Shown piece by piece: positions 17,527 to 27,669 of a stretch of DNA of 64,000 bases. The notes below the pieces were generated by a model. It did no database searches and had not been told where the DNA came from. It saw only the letters and a program-made list of their open reading frames with translations. The stretch lies in assembly GCF_008831505.1 (NCBI RefSeq), contig NZ_CP044507.1:1054001-1118000 (forward strand). Direction: 5' to 3'. The stretch's first letter is position 1, and each line of letters starts with the position of its first letter. The translations under genes and the position numbers were made by a program. This DNA is from Chryseobacterium sp. (GTDB taxonomy: Bacteria; Bacteroidota; Bacteroidia; Flavobacteriales; Weeksellaceae).

Positions 17527-18879
17527 ATGAAAACCACTTTTGCAGATTTTGATCTGTCCGGAAAGTTACTTGATGCTCTGGCAGACCTTAATCTATTTGA
17601 ACCAACGCCCATTCAGGAAAAAAGCTTTAAAGCCATACTTTCCGGCCGCGATATTATGGGAATTGCCCAGACCGGAACCGGTAAAACCCTGGCTTATCTG
17701 CTGCCGGTTCTGCAAATGTGGAAGTACAACAAAACGGGTAATCCAACGGTTCTGATTCTCGTACCTACACGTGAACTCGTAGTTCAGGTTACCGGCGTTC
17801 TGGAATCTTTGGCTGCTAATACTACGGCAAGGATCATTGGGATTTATGGCGGGAAAAATATAAACACCCAAAAGCTCCTCTTTAACGACGGCTGCGATAT
17901 CCTGGTAGGAACTCCGGGTCGTGTAATGGACCTCGCTATAGATAATGCCATTTCCCTGAAGGAAGTGCAGAAACTGGTTATCGATGAGTTTGATGAGATG
18001 CTGAGCCTGGGATTCCGTCCTCAGCTTACCCATATCTTCGAGATGATGAAAGCCAAACGGCAGAATATTCTGTTTTCGGCAACGATGACAGAGGCCGTTG
18101 ATGCTATGCTGGACGAATATTTCGCAAATCCCGTTGAAATTTCATTGGCAAAATCGGGAACACCGCTAGAGAAAATTGCCCAAACCTCCTATTTAGTACG
18201 TAATTTTAACACCAAAGTAAACCTGCTTCAGTACCTGCTGGAAGCAGATGCAGAAATGTCCAGGGTATTGGTGTTTACAAACAATAAAAAACACGCGGAT
18301 CTTCTCTTTACCAAAATTGATGAGCTGTTTCCTGCTGCTTTTGATGTTATTCACTCCAACAAATCTCAAAATTACAGGCTGAAAGCCATGAAGCGTTTTC
18401 AGGACGGCGAAATTCGCGGTCTTATTACAACTGATGTAATGGCCAGAGGTCTTGATATTTCAGATATCACTCATGTTATCAATTTTGAGATCCCGGAAAT
18501 CCCGGAACAGTACATCCACCGTATTGGTCGGACAGGACGTGCCGACAAAGACGGTAAATCCATTTCATTCTTCACCGAAAAAGAAGAACCGCTTGTTTTT
18601 GATATAGAGGTTCTGATGGACAGACAGCTTGAAGTACTTCCATTTCCTGAAACTGTGAAGGTAAATCCCACAAAAATAGCGTCCGAACAGGATGAGGTTG
18701 TGATGAAAAATGCACATACCGTGAAAATTGTAGAGGGAGGCGGTGCATTTCACGAGAAAAAAGAAAAAAACAGAAAGGAAAACTGGGGTGGTCCGCATAA
18801 AAGGAATCCTCCAAAAACGAAGCCCGGCGCGAACCGCGGGCAGGCAAAAGCGAAAAGCAAAGCCCGCCGAAAGAAGTAG
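17527..18879 (+). CDS. DEAD-box-type RNA helicase with variant DEFD motif II
   Basis: The 450-aa helicase shows the Q motif (FEPTPIQEKSF), Walker A (AQTGTGKT near residue 45), motif Ia (PTREL), motif III SAT, and motif VI HRIGRTGR near residue 335. A basic, lysine-rich tail follows residue 400. Motif II reads DEFD (gat gag ttt gat) instead of DEAD. The first two acidic residues that hold Mg-ATP are kept, so activity is likely. Such proteins unwind RNA in ribosome assembly or mRNA decay. The exact subfamily (RhlE- or DeaD-like) is not settled here. Confidence 0.92.
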   Translation: MKTTFADFDLSGKLLDALADLNLFEPTPIQEKSFKAILSGRDIMGIAQTGTGKTLAYLLPVLQMWKYNKTGNPTVLILVPTRELVVQVTGVLESLAANTTARIIGIYGGKNINTQKLLFNDGCDILVGTPGRVMDLAIDNAISLKEVQKLVIDEFDEMLSLGFRPQLTHIFEMMKAKRQNILFSATMTEAVDAMLDEYFANPVEISLAKSGTPLEKIAQTSYLVRNFNTKVNLLQYLLEADAEMSRVLVFTNNKKHADLLFTKIDELFPAAFDVIHSNKSQNYRLKAMKRFQDGEIRGLITTDVMARGLDISDITHVINFEIPEIPEQYIHRIGRTGRADKDGKSISFFTEKEEPLVFDIEVLMDRQLEVLPFPETVKVNPTKIASEQDEVVMKNAHTVKIVEGGGAFHEKKEKNRKENWGGPHKRNPPKTKPGANRGQAKAKSKARRKK

Positions 18880-19007
18880 GATGTTACTTTAGGTAAACCT
18901 AAACTGTGTTTTTTACACGTTAATTCACAGCGTCCGTCCAACTTTTGTCCGTGGTTCCGCATTTCCCGGCGCTGTATAACTCTTATGCCGTTCTTCATTA
19001 ATTTCCG

Positions 19008-19015
19008 TATTTTTG
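19008..19015 (+). promoter_or_regulatory. -7 box (TATTTTTG) of uvrA
   Basis: TAnnTTTG match 38 bp before the uvrA ATG. Confidence 0.5.
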
Positions 19016-19052
19016 CATCTTCCTGTTTTCAATAACGAAAGCGGCATTTATA

Positions 19053-21884
19053 ATGAGCGAAAAGAAAGAATATATAGAAATTTACGGGGCACGGGAACAC
19101 AACTTAAAGGACATTGATGTCCGCATCCCGCGTAACGAACTTGTAGTGATTACAGGTTTATCCGGCAGCGGAAAATCTTCCCTGGCATTTGATACTATTT
19201 TTGCCGAAGGCCAGCGCCGCTACATTGAGACCTTTTCGGCCTATGCCCGGCAGTTCCTGGGTGGACTGGAAAGACCGGATGTGGATAAGATTGAAGGACT
19301 GTCTCCGGTGATCGCTATAGAACAGAAAACAACAAATAAAAATCCGCGTTCCACCGTAGGTACGGTAACCGAACTTTATGATTTCCTCCGACTTCTGTTT
19401 GCCAGGGTTTCCGACGCCTATTCCCTGACGTCGGGCCGAAAACTGGTAAGTTATACCGAAGAGCAGATCCTGGAAACCATTAAAGAAAATTATCAGGGCG
19501 AAAAAATATTGTTATTGGCCCCGGTTGTGCGCTCCCGAAAAGGACACTATCATGAACTGTTTGTACAGATGGCGCGCAAAGGGTACAGTCAGGCACGTAT
19601 TGACGGTGTCCTGCAGGATCTGGAGTATGACCTGAAACTGGACAGGTACAAAACGCATGATATCGATATTGTAATTGACCGCTGGATCATTGGCGAAAAA
19701 GCAACTGAAGGGCGAATGGAGAAATCGCTTCGTACGGCTCTGGATATGGGTGAGGGCGTTATCGGAATCCAGAAACTTGGCGGCAGTGACATTCAGTATT
19801 TTTCAAAAAACCTGATGGACGATGATTCCGGGCAATCGCTGGCTTTACCGGAACCTAACACATTTTCATTCAACTCCCCCAAAGGTAGCTGCCCCAACTG
19901 TAAGGGACTTGGGGTCATCAATAAGATTAACACGGATTATTTTGTTGAAAATCCTAAGTTGTCAATCGGTCAGGGAGCACTTCTGCCGCTGGAGGATATC
20001 AAAAACAATAAATGGGTACTCGCTCAACTGAAGAATATCCTCGAAATTTCAAATCTGTCACTCACCACACCTTTCAGGGATATTCCATCGGAGGTGGTGG
20101 ATTTTATGTATTTCGGGATGTCCCGCGAAATAAGTAAGGATCTTAAGTATGCAGGAATCTCCAAGAAGATCAAGGTGAATTTTGAAGGTCTGGTGGCATA
20201 TATTCAGGATATTATCAATGACAAAGAAAGTTATGACGCGGTGTTGCTGGAAAGGCATTTTACAACCGAAGAAATTTGTCCTAAATGTAACGGAACCCGG
20301 CTGCAGCCCGAAAGCCTGAGCTTTAAAATAGATGGCAGTCACATTGCCGAAATCAGTGCCCTTTCGCTTTCAGAGTTTAAGGAATGGCTGGCTCAGGTGA
20401 AACCGAAATTTTCAAGCAAAAATGCCCTGATCGCCAATGAAATACTGAAGGAAATTGAAACCCGTCTGCAGTTCCTTCTGGATATGGGACTGGACTATCT
20501 GAGTCTGAGCCGCAGTTCGCGTACGCTGTCCGGTGGCGAAAGTCAGCGGATCCGCCTGGCTACACAGATCGGTTCACAGTTGGTTAATGTGCTTTACATT
20601 CTGGATGAACCCTCTATTGGTCTTCATCAGCGTGATAATGAAAGACTTATTAATTCACTGAAGAACCTGCGGGATATCGGTAATTCCGTTTTGGTAGTTG
20701 AACATGACAAAGATATGATCCTGGGAGCAGACCATGTGCTGGATATCGGCCCCCGCGCCGGGAAGTTTGGTGGCGAAGTTTTATGGCAGGGACATCCGGA
20801 CGATCTGCTGAAAGCCGATACTGTAACCGCGGATTACATGACCGGTAAAAGGCAGATTGAAATTCCTGCTCAAAGGCGGTCAGGCAACGGGAAAAGCATT
20901 GTCCTGAAAGGTGCGACAGGAAACAACCTGAAGAATGTAACCCTGGAAATTCCACTGGGAAAACTCGTGGTGGTGACTGGAATTTCCGGTAGTGGAAAAT
21001 CTTCACTGATCAACGGTACACTGTATCCCATCCTCAATCGTCATTTCTACCGCAGCGTGCAGGAACCTTTGCCTTATAAAAAGATTGAAGGCATCGAACA
21101 TATAGATAAGATTGTAGATGTAGACCAAACCCCCATCGGGCGGACACCAAGATCCAATCCTGCCACCTATACCGGTATGTTTACTGATATCAGAAACCTG
21201 TTCTCTGAATTGCCGGAGAGTAAAATCCGCGGCTATAAACCAGGCAGATTTTCCTTCAATGTGAAAGGTGGGCGCTGTGAGACTTGTCAGGGAGGTGGTC
21301 TCAAAGTGATTGAGATGAATTTCCTGCCTGATGTGTACGTGCACTGCGAAACCTGCAACGGCAAAAGATTTAACCGCGAAACGCTGGAAGTGCGTTACAA
21401 AGGAAAATCAATTTCGGATGTGCTGGAGATGACAATTGATGAAGCAGTAGATTTCTTTGCTCCTATTCCCCGGATTTTCAGCAAGGTGAAAACACTCCAG
21501 GATGTGGGGTTAGGTTATATCACTCTGGGGCAGCAGTCCACAACGGTGTCGGGTGGTGAAGCCCAGCGTATTAAACTTGCCACGGAACTTGCAAAACGCC
21601 AGACCGGCAATACGCTGTATATTCTGGATGAACCTACTACAGGCCTTCACTTTGAGGATGTTAAAGTGCTTATGGATGCCATTAACAGACTTGTAGACCT
21701 TGGTAATTCCTTCATCATAATCGAGCATAATATGGATGTCATCAAGCTGGCAGACCATATGATTGACATTGGTCCTGAAGGCGGTAAGCATGGCGGAAAG
21801 ATTGTAGCTAAAGGTACACCGGAGGAGGTGATCAAAAACTCAAAATCGCTGACCGGAAAATTTTTACGTAAGGAACTTAATTAA
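19053..21884 (+). CDS. uvrA: Excinuclease ABC subunit A
   Basis: This 943-aa tandem ABC ATPase recognises DNA lesions with UvrB in nucleotide excision repair. Two Walker A motifs are visible (GLSGSGKSSLAFD near residue 35, GISGSGKSSLING near 646). Two ABC signatures are also present (LSGGESQRIRLA near 496, VSGGEAQRIKLA near 836). Zinc-module cysteines occur as CPNCKGLG, CPKCNGTRL and CETCQGGG/CETCNGKRF. The Cys-x2-His pair found in E. coli after the LRLLFARV segment is replaced by Ser/Ala-rich sequence, which I recall as normal in Bacteroidota. It is followed after 4 bp by the broken acetyltransferase gene. Confidence 0.96.
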   Translation: MSEKKEYIEIYGAREHNLKDIDVRIPRNELVVITGLSGSGKSSLAFDTIFAEGQRRYIETFSAYARQFLGGLERPDVDKIEGLSPVIAIEQKTTNKNPRSTVGTVTELYDFLRLLFARVSDAYSLTSGRKLVSYTEEQILETIKENYQGEKILLLAPVVRSRKGHYHELFVQMARKGYSQARIDGVLQDLEYDLKLDRYKTHDIDIVIDRWIIGEKATEGRMEKSLRTALDMGEGVIGIQKLGGSDIQYFSKNLMDDDSGQSLALPEPNTFSFNSPKGSCPNCKGLGVINKINTDYFVENPKLSIGQGALLPLEDIKNNKWVLAQLKNILEISNLSLTTPFRDIPSEVVDFMYFGMSREISKDLKYAGISKKIKVNFEGLVAYIQDIINDKESYDAVLLERHFTTEEICPKCNGTRLQPESLSFKIDGSHIAEISALSLSEFKEWLAQVKPKFSSKNALIANEILKEIETRLQFLLDMGLDYLSLSRSSRTLSGGESQRIRLATQIGSQLVNVLYILDEPSIGLHQRDNERLINSLKNLRDIGNSVLVVEHDKDMILGADHVLDIGPRAGKFGGEVLWQGHPDDLLKADTVTADYMTGKRQIEIPAQRRSGNGKSIVLKGATGNNLKNVTLEIPLGKLVVVTGISGSGKSSLINGTLYPILNRHFYRSVQEPLPYKKIEGIEHIDKIVDVDQTPIGRTPRSNPATYTGMFTDIRNLFSELPESKIRGYKPGRFSFNVKGGRCETCQGGGLKVIEMNFLPDVYVHCETCNGKRFNRETLEVRYKGKSISDVLEMTIDEAVDFFAPIPRIFSKVKTLQDVGLGYITLGQQSTTVSGGEAQRIKLATELAKRQTGNTLYILDEPTTGLHFEDVKVLMDAINRLVDLGNSFIIIEHNMDVIKLADHMIDIGPEGGKHGGKIVAKGTPEEVIKNSKSLTGKFLRKELN

Positions 21885-21888
21885 TGTC

Positions 21889-22381
21889 ATGAATTACGAA
21901 ATCCGCAGGATGAAATCCTCCGACAGTGACTCGGTTATCAGCATTTTTAAGCAGGGTATTGACGGTGGTAATGCCACATTCGACAAAGAAGCGCCCAACT
22001 GGGAGAACTGGGATGCGGGATATTTTCATGATTGCCGCTGGGTAGTAGAGGATGAAAGTGAAAAGGTGATGGGTTGGGCCGCGCTGAAACCCATCAGCAC
22101 ACGTGAATGCTACAGGGGTGTGGCTGAAGTTAGTATTTACCTTGATAATGCGGTGCAGGGACGCGGACTGGGTTCAGTATTGCTCAAAAAATTAATATTG
22201 GATAGTGAAGAACATGGCTTCTGGACATTGCAGTCGGGCATTTTTGCTTGAAAATGCTGCATCTATCGCCATCCATGCCAAAATGGGCTTCCGGGTGGTG
22301 GGTACCCGGGAAAAAATTGCGCAAATGAACGGGCGCTGGCGCGATGTCTTGCTGATGGAGCGCCGCAGTTCTGTGATTTGA
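21889..22381 (+). pseudogene. GNAT acetyltransferase (phosphinothricin acetyltransferase-like), split by a frameshift
   Basis: The first frame (21889-22251) gives a normal GNAT start (YEIRRMKSSDSDSV, then VSIYLDNAVQGRGLGSVLLKKL with the acetyl-CoA loop). It stops at a TGA right after GIFA. The expected C-terminus continues in the next frame from 22250 (ENAASIAIHAKMGFRVVG ... GRWRDVLLMERRS, stop at 22381). Deleting one T around 22247-22249 restores a single protein of about 163 aa. Either the gene is inactivated, the shift is programmed, or the base is a sequencing error. The intact family N-acetylates small amines. Confidence 0.85.
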
Positions 22382-22511
22382 CACAAAAAAAACTGTTTTT
22401 TTTTAAACTAAGGTTTAACTTTAAGGAATTGCTGATATCCAAAAATCGCCGGGGACAGTCTTTGGCATTAAGATTGAAAACAATACCTACAACATTTAAA
22501 ACCTTTAAGAA

Positions 22512-22952
22512 ATGAAAAGCATCTTCAAAATAATTTTAGCGTCAGGACTGGCTTTTACACTGGCTTCATGTGGCGCACTAAATGATCCTTACGGAAATAA
22601 CTATCCCAATAATTATCCAAATAACGGTACAGTGTACAGAAGTCCGGATGGTACTGTATACCGTCAGGGCGATGTATACAGGGACCGTAACGGTAATGTG
22701 TATCAAAACGGAAGGGTAATAAGTTCAGGCGGTGTGTACAGTAACACCCGTGGCCGCAATCAGGTAGGTACGGTGTATCCGCGTAACAACAGAAATCTTC
22801 CTCCGGGACAGGCCAAGAAAGTGTATGGCGGTAACGCCGAAGATTATGCTCCGGGTCAGATGAAAAAGAAAAATGGCAACTGGGACAGCAGGAAATGGGA
22901 CGATGGAAAGAAAAAAGGAAAGTCTTATAAAAAACATAAAAATCACAGATAA
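22512..22952 (+). CDS. Small repeat-rich lipoprotein
   Basis: A signal ending LASC makes this a predicted lipoprotein. Residues 25-80 are a Gly/Asn/Tyr-rich repeat region (NNYPNNYPNNG, then GTVYR-PDGTVYR-GDVYRDRNGNVYQNGRV). The C-terminal 50 residues are strongly basic (KKKNGNWDSRKWDDGKKKGK). PPGQAKK and APGQMKK form two further short repeats. No enzyme fold is apparent and a cell-envelope role is only inferred. A strong terminator follows. Confidence 0.75.
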   Translation: MKSIFKIILASGLAFTLASCGALNDPYGNNYPNNYPNNGTVYRSPDGTVYRQGDVYRDRNGNVYQNGRVISSGGVYSNTRGRNQVGTVYPRNNRNLPPGQAKKVYGGNAEDYAPGQMKKKNGNWDSRKWDDGKKKGKSYKKHKNHR

Positions 22953-22961
22953 CCTGTAAGA

Positions 22962-22988
22962 AAGCGGGCTCCCACCGGGAGCCCGCTT
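22962..22988. terminator. Strong bidirectional terminator hairpin
   Basis: 12-bp perfect stem (AAGCGGGCTCCC / GGGAGCCCGCTT) with a 3-nt loop between convergent genes. Confidence 0.85.
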
Positions 22989-23026
22989 CATTTTAGATCT
23001 TTAGTAGAATTATCTGTAAATTAGAT

Positions 23027-23359
23027 TTACCCAATGCCTGTGGGGCCGTCGGTTTCTTTAAGTTCATTAAGTAATGTCTTAAAAATCATCACCTCGTCGC
23101 CAAAGCGCTTTTCCACCCGCTCACGGATATTCTCAAACTCATTTTCCAGAAATGTGGCCCGCAGTTCCACCGTTTCAAAAATCAGGAGCAGATTAGTGTT
23201 TCTCCCCTCATTCAGCATTTCACTTTCAACATCCGAAAGGATGTACTTTTCCACATCATAGAGGTTGTGGGCCAACTGTTTCAGTTCGGTTCTGGCATAT
23301 TGTTCCCATTGCGGCACAGTAGACTCAATGCAGTGGAAGGTAAGGCTTAAAATACTCAT
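23027..23359 (-). CDS. DUF4286-like small cytoplasmic protein
   Basis: The 110-aa protein lacks a signal peptide. It has the small ferredoxin-like-fold look of DUF4286: an N-terminal strand MSILSLTFHC, an amphipathic helix with W and Y (VPQWEQYARTELKQL) and a central LLLIFETVELRATFLENE. Family assignment is from memory of Bacteroidota DUF4286 proteins and is moderate. Function is unknown. It diverges from gyrA. Confidence 0.6.
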   Translation of the reverse strand: MSILSLTFHCIESTVPQWEQYARTELKQLAHNLYDVEKYILSDVESEMLNEGRNTNLLLIFETVELRATFLENEFENIRERVEKRFGDEVMIFKTLLNELKETDGPTGIG

Positions 23360-23508
23360 CTTATTTAACTGTTTTTTATGAAGATTGCTCCCGGGTTAAG
23401 CCGCAAAAATCGGTATTATTTTCGTAAATTAGCCCGTTATTATTAATTGAAAATCAATAAAAATTTACAGCCTTTTTAAAGCGCTGAAAATCATTTTAAT
23501 AGTTAAAT

Positions 23509-26199
23509 ATGAATACAGAAGGAGAACGGTTGATACCGATCAGCATTGTAGATGAAATGAAGTCGTCCTACATTGATTATTCAATGTCTGTGATCGTCTC
23601 CAGAGCATTGCCTGATGTCAGAGATGGTCTGAAGCCTGTACACAGAAGAGTTCTGTACGGTATGTACGGTTTAAATGTATTTTCCAACCGGAAGCATCTT
23701 AAATCGGCCAGGATTGTAGGTGATGTTTTGGGTAAATACCACCCGCATGGTGACATTTCCGTGTATGATGCCATGGTTAGGATGGCGCAGCCCTGGAGTT
23801 TGCGGTATCCGCAGGTAGACGGACAGGGTAACTTCGGTTCCATGGACGGCGACCCACCGGCGGCTATGAGGTATACCGAGGCACGCCTTAAGAAGATTTC
23901 AGACGAAGTCCTGGCAGACCTGGATAAGGATACCGTGGATTTCCAGAATAACTTCGACGATAGTCTTACGGAGCCTACTGTAATGCCTACCCGGATACCT
24001 AATCTTTTGGTAAACGGTGCCTCCGGTATTGCTGTGGGTATGGCCACCAATATGGCGCCGCACAATCTTTCTGAGACTGTAGATGCCATCTGCGCCTATA
24101 TAGACGACCGCGAGATTTCTATAGATGATCTGATGAAGCACATCATCGCACCGGATTTTCCTACCGGAGGAATTATTTACGGCTACGACGGCGTTCGCGA
24201 CGCTTTCCACACCGGTCGCGGCCGTATCGTGATCCGTGCCAAGGTAAACTTTGAAGAAGTTCACAACAGAAATGCAATCATCATTACCGAAATACCTTAT
24301 CAGGTAAATAAAGCCGAGATGATTGCACGTACCTCCGATTTGGTAAAAGAGGAAAAGATTCCGGGAATCTATGAGATACGTGATGAATCAGACCGCCGCG
24401 GTATGCGTATCGTTTACGAGCTTAAGAACGATGCCATACCAAATGTAGTCCTGAACCTGCTGTACAAGTATACTGCGCTTCAAACCTCTTTCAGCGTAAA
24501 CAATATTGCCTTGGTGCACGGCAGGCCGGAGCAGCTTAATGTTAAAGACATCATCCATCACTTTGTGGAGCACAGACATGAAGTGGTTATCCGCCGTACA
24601 GAGTATGAGCTGAAGAAAGCAAAGGAAAGGGCACATATCCTGGAAGGGTTCATGAAAGTGATTGCTACACAGGAAAGCCTGGATAAGGCAATTGCCATTA
24701 TACGCAACAGTGCCAACCCAGCCGACGCCAAAGATGGGCTTATAGCTGAATTTGATCTTTCAGACCTTCAGGCACAGGCCATCCTCGATCTTAGACTGGC
24801 CCGTCTTACAGGCATGGAACTGGATAAAATCCGGGCCGAGTATGAAGAGATCATGAACATGATCCGCGATTTTGAAGATATCCTGGCCAATGAATCCCGC
24901 AGGTTTGAAATCATCAAGACTGAGATGCTGGAGATCAAGGAAAAATATGGCGACGAGAGAAGGACTGAGATCGATTATGCCGGCGGCGATATGTCTATTG
25001 AGGACTTCATCCCGAACGAAAATGTAGTAGTAACCATTTCTCACGCCGGATACATAAAAAGGACCTTGCTTTCTGAGTACCGTGTGCAGAGTAGAGGAGG
25101 AGTGGGTAACAAGGCGGCAACTACCCGCGATGAAGACTTCCTGGAATATATCGTCTCAGCCACCAACCACCAGTATATGCTGTTCTTTACAGAAAAGGGC
25201 AAATGTTACTGGCTGCGAGTATTCGAGATTCCGGAGGGATCCAAAATATCAAAAGGCAGGGCCATCCAGAACCTGATCAATATTGAACCGGACGACAAGG
25301 TGAAAGCCTACATCCGCACAAATGACCTGAAGGATGAGGAATATGTAAACCAGATGAATGTGGTGATGATCACCAGGAACGGAACGGTGAAGAAGACATC
25401 GCTTGAAGCGTATTCCAGACCAAGAACAAACGGTATCAATGCCATTGAGATCCGCGATAATGACCAGCTTTTGGGAGCGCGGCTTACCGACGGTACTTCC
25501 GAGATTATGATTGCCACCAAGAACGGAAAATGCATCCGTTTTCCTGAAGAAAAGGCACGTGCCGTAGGTCGTGGTTCCATTGGAGTGCGGGGTATAGCTC
25601 TGGAAGATAATGATGAAGTGATTGGAATGGTCGTAGCCAATGACGTTGCCAATGAAAGTGTGCTGGTAGTGTCTGAAAAAGGATACGGTAAACGTTCAGC
25701 GGTGCAGGATTACAGAATCACGAACCGTGGCGGAAAAGGGGTGATCACACTTAATATCACCGAAAAAACAGGAAACCTGATTGCGATCCAGAATGTAAAG
25801 GACGGCGACGGTCTGATGATCATCAACAAATCCGGTGTAGCCATCCGCATGGGTGTAGACGAACTCCGCATCATGGGCCGTAACACTCAGGGAGTAAAGG
25901 TCATTAATCTGAAAGGGAATGACGAAATTGCGGCCATTGCCAAAGTGGAAATGGATAAGGAGGTGGAAGAAGCCGAATCATTGGACAGTGAGGGCATGCC
26001 AGCCGCGGTGATCAGTGACCAGGTAGCGTTCAGTGATGTGCCGCAGTCAGGCGATAACTCAATGACCAATATGGGAGATGAAAGCTTCCTGCGCAAAGTG
26101 GAAAAGGAGGAAGCGAAAGAGCAGAAAAACTATAATCCGGACGAGCGCACTGACACTGCGGAAGAGGATGACACTGATGATGAAGAGACTGACTCTTAA
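23509..26199 (+). CDS. gyrA: DNA gyrase subunit A
   Basis: The 896-aa protein has the catalytic Tyr122 in [10 protein letters not shown], the GyrA-type beta-pinwheel C-terminal domain and a very acidic tail ([12 protein letters not shown]). This is gyrase rather than topoisomerase IV. With GyrB it introduces negative supercoils. In the quinolone-resistance region the sequence reads [10 protein letters not shown], placing isoleucine at position 83 where susceptible enzymes usually have Ser or Thr. Asp87 is kept. It is followed after about 45 bp by a TPR gene. Confidence 0.97.
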   Translation: MNTEGERLIPISIVDEMKSSYIDYSMSVIVSRALPDVRDGLKPVHRRVLYGMYGLNVFSNRKHLKSARIVGDVLGKYHPHGDISVYDAMVRMAQPWSLRYPQVDGQGNFGSMDGDPPAAMRYTEARLKKISDEVLADLDKDTVDFQNNFDDSLTEPTVMPTRIPNLLVNGASGIAVGMATNMAPHNLSETVDAICAYIDDREISIDDLMKHIIAPDFPTGGIIYGYDGVRDAFHTGRGRIVIRAKVNFEEVHNRNAIIITEIPYQVNKAEMIARTSDLVKEEKIPGIYEIRDESDRRGMRIVYELKNDAIPNVVLNLLYKYTALQTSFSVNNIALVHGRPEQLNVKDIIHHFVEHRHEVVIRRTEYELKKAKERAHILEGFMKVIATQESLDKAIAIIRNSANPADAKDGLIAEFDLSDLQAQAILDLRLARLTGMELDKIRAEYEEIMNMIRDFEDILANESRRFEIIKTEMLEIKEKYGDERRTEIDYAGGDMSIEDFIPNENVVVTISHAGYIKRTLLSEYRVQSRGGVGNKAATTRDEDFLEYIVSATNHQYMLFFTEKGKCYWLRVFEIPEGSKISKGRAIQNLINIEPDDKVKAYIRTNDLKDEEYVNQMNVVMITRNGTVKKTSLEAYSRPRTNGINAIEIRDNDQLLGARLTDGTSEIMIATKNGKCIRFPEEKARAVGRGSIGVRGIALEDNDEVIGMVVANDVANESVLVVSEKGYGKRSAVQDYRITNRGGKGVITLNITEKTGNLIAIQNVKDGDGLMIINKSGVAIRMGVDELRIMGRNTQGVKVINLKGNDEIAAIAKVEMDKEVEEAESLDSEGMPAAVISDQVAFSDVPQSGDNSMTNMGDESFLRKVEKEEAKEQKNYNPDERTDTAEEDDTDDEETDS

Positions 26200-26243
26200 A
26201 ATTAATTATTAATTTTATCAGAATTTTAAAATAAGGATTAACA

Positions 26244-27620
26244 ATGAAAAAAATATTTTTAAGCCTTGCGTTGGTCTCGCTGACTTTCGCAACCGCGCAA
26301 AAAAAGGAAATAGCCAATGCGGTAAAGGCGGTGGAATCCAATGATTTTGCCGGAGCCACTGCGCAGATTGCTGCAGCGGAGTCTGCAATAGGCGGCAAGA
26401 CCCAGTTGCTGGAACCCGCACTTTTGGAGCAGTATTACTACGCTAAAGGGTTAGCGCTGTTAAAAACAGGAAAATCGACAGAAGGTGCAGCCTACCTTTC
26501 CAGGATTAATGATTTGGGAAAATCGGATATCTATGTGGGCAAGGAAGGTAAAAGCAAAGTATACTTTGTTGGAAAAGCTGCGGCGGATGCTTCAGGCATC
26601 AGCGGTCTGAAAGCAGAAAAGTTTTCCACAACCACATCAGATAAACTCGCGGTGGCGATTAATCCATTGATACAGTCCAGTAATAAGGCTGCAATAGATG
26701 CTTACAACGCTAAAAATTATGCCGTCGCAGGAGCTAAATTCCGTGAATCATATGACTTGCTCAAGGCCGCCGGACAGGTTAATGGTCAGCTTCTGTATAA
26801 TTCCGCTCTTAGCTACGCATATGCCCGTGATAATGATAAAGCGCTGGAAGGCTTTGGTGAGCTCATCAACTCCGGATATACAGGCGTTCAAACAACATAT
26901 ACGGCCAGGGAGAAATCTACAGGAAAAACCATCGACTTAGACAAAGCGACTTGGGAGACACTTAAGAAAAGTCCTGATTACAGTGATTTTAAGACCGAAA
27001 TGTCGCCAAGTATAGAAGCTGAACTATATGAAACATATGCCAATATTTTGTCTGATGCAGGGAAGTACGACGAAGCTATCGCATTTATTGAGAAAGGTTT
27101 GAAGAAGTTCCCTACCAGTGTACGGTTGTCAGAATTACAAAGTCATGCATATTATAAGGCTGGTAAAACGGCGGAATTTGCTGCCTCGCTAAAAAGTTAC
27201 CTCGCCAAAAATCCAAATGATGCGGTAAGTTGGTACAATCTGGGTGTACTACAGAGCAAAGACCCGGCTCTAAAAAACGATGCCGAAAGCGCTTTTAAGA
27301 AAGCGATTGATCTGGATGCAAAAATGATAAATGCCTATCAGAATCTTGCGTACTTAATTATGGGAGACGACGATACCACAATCACACAATATGAAACTTT
27401 AAGGAAAGCAGGAAAGGTAGATGAGGCAAATAAAGTAATGGATGCCAGACGCGAACGTTTTAAATCCGCGATTCCAGTTGTGGAAAAATGGCACCAGGCT
27501 CATCCTGATAACCTGGATGCAGTAACTCTGTTAAAAGGTATGTATCAGACAACCCGTAACGAAGCCAAGCATAAAGAATTCAAAGCCAAGGAAGATGCTT
27601 TGAAAGCTAAAGCAAAATAA
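26244..27620 (+). CDS. Exported tetratricopeptide-repeat protein
   Basis: A signal peptide (KKIFLSLALVSLTFATAQ) precedes about 440 aa of helical repeats. TPR-like units are seen at FRESYDLLKAAGQVNGQLLYNSALSYAYARDNDKAL, at YANILSDAGKYDEAIAFIEKGLKKFP and at AVSWYNLGVLQSKDPALKNDAESAFKKAIDLDA. It is probably periplasmic or envelope-associated, serving as a protein-protein scaffold. No partner is indicated. A terminator follows. Confidence 0.85.
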   Translation: MKKIFLSLALVSLTFATAQKKEIANAVKAVESNDFAGATAQIAAAESAIGGKTQLLEPALLEQYYYAKGLALLKTGKSTEGAAYLSRINDLGKSDIYVGKEGKSKVYFVGKAAADASGISGLKAEKFSTTTSDKLAVAINPLIQSSNKAAIDAYNAKNYAVAGAKFRESYDLLKAAGQVNGQLLYNSALSYAYARDNDKALEGFGELINSGYTGVQTTYTAREKSTGKTIDLDKATWETLKKSPDYSDFKTEMSPSIEAELYETYANILSDAGKYDEAIAFIEKGLKKFPTSVRLSELQSHAYYKAGKTAEFAASLKSYLAKNPNDAVSWYNLGVLQSKDPALKNDAESAFKKAIDLDAKMINAYQNLAYLIMGDDDTTITQYETLRKAGKVDEANKVMDARRERFKSAIPVVEKWHQAHPDNLDAVTLLKGMYQTTRNEAKHKEFKAKEDALKAKAK

Positions 27621-27642
27621 TTCTGATCTATATTCAGTTCAG

Positions 27643-27669
27643 GCAGTGCAGCGATGCACTGCTTTTTTA
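27643..27669 (+). terminator. Terminator after the TPR gene
   Basis: 8-bp perfect stem (GCAGTGCA / TGCACTGC) with a 4-nt loop and T-run. The 3' end overlaps the end of the convergent regulator gene. Confidence 0.8.

Noticed and set aside
22389-22511. Possible small RNA gene before the repeat-rich lipoprotein
   Set aside because: A/T runs only, with no promoter or hairpin that could be supported.
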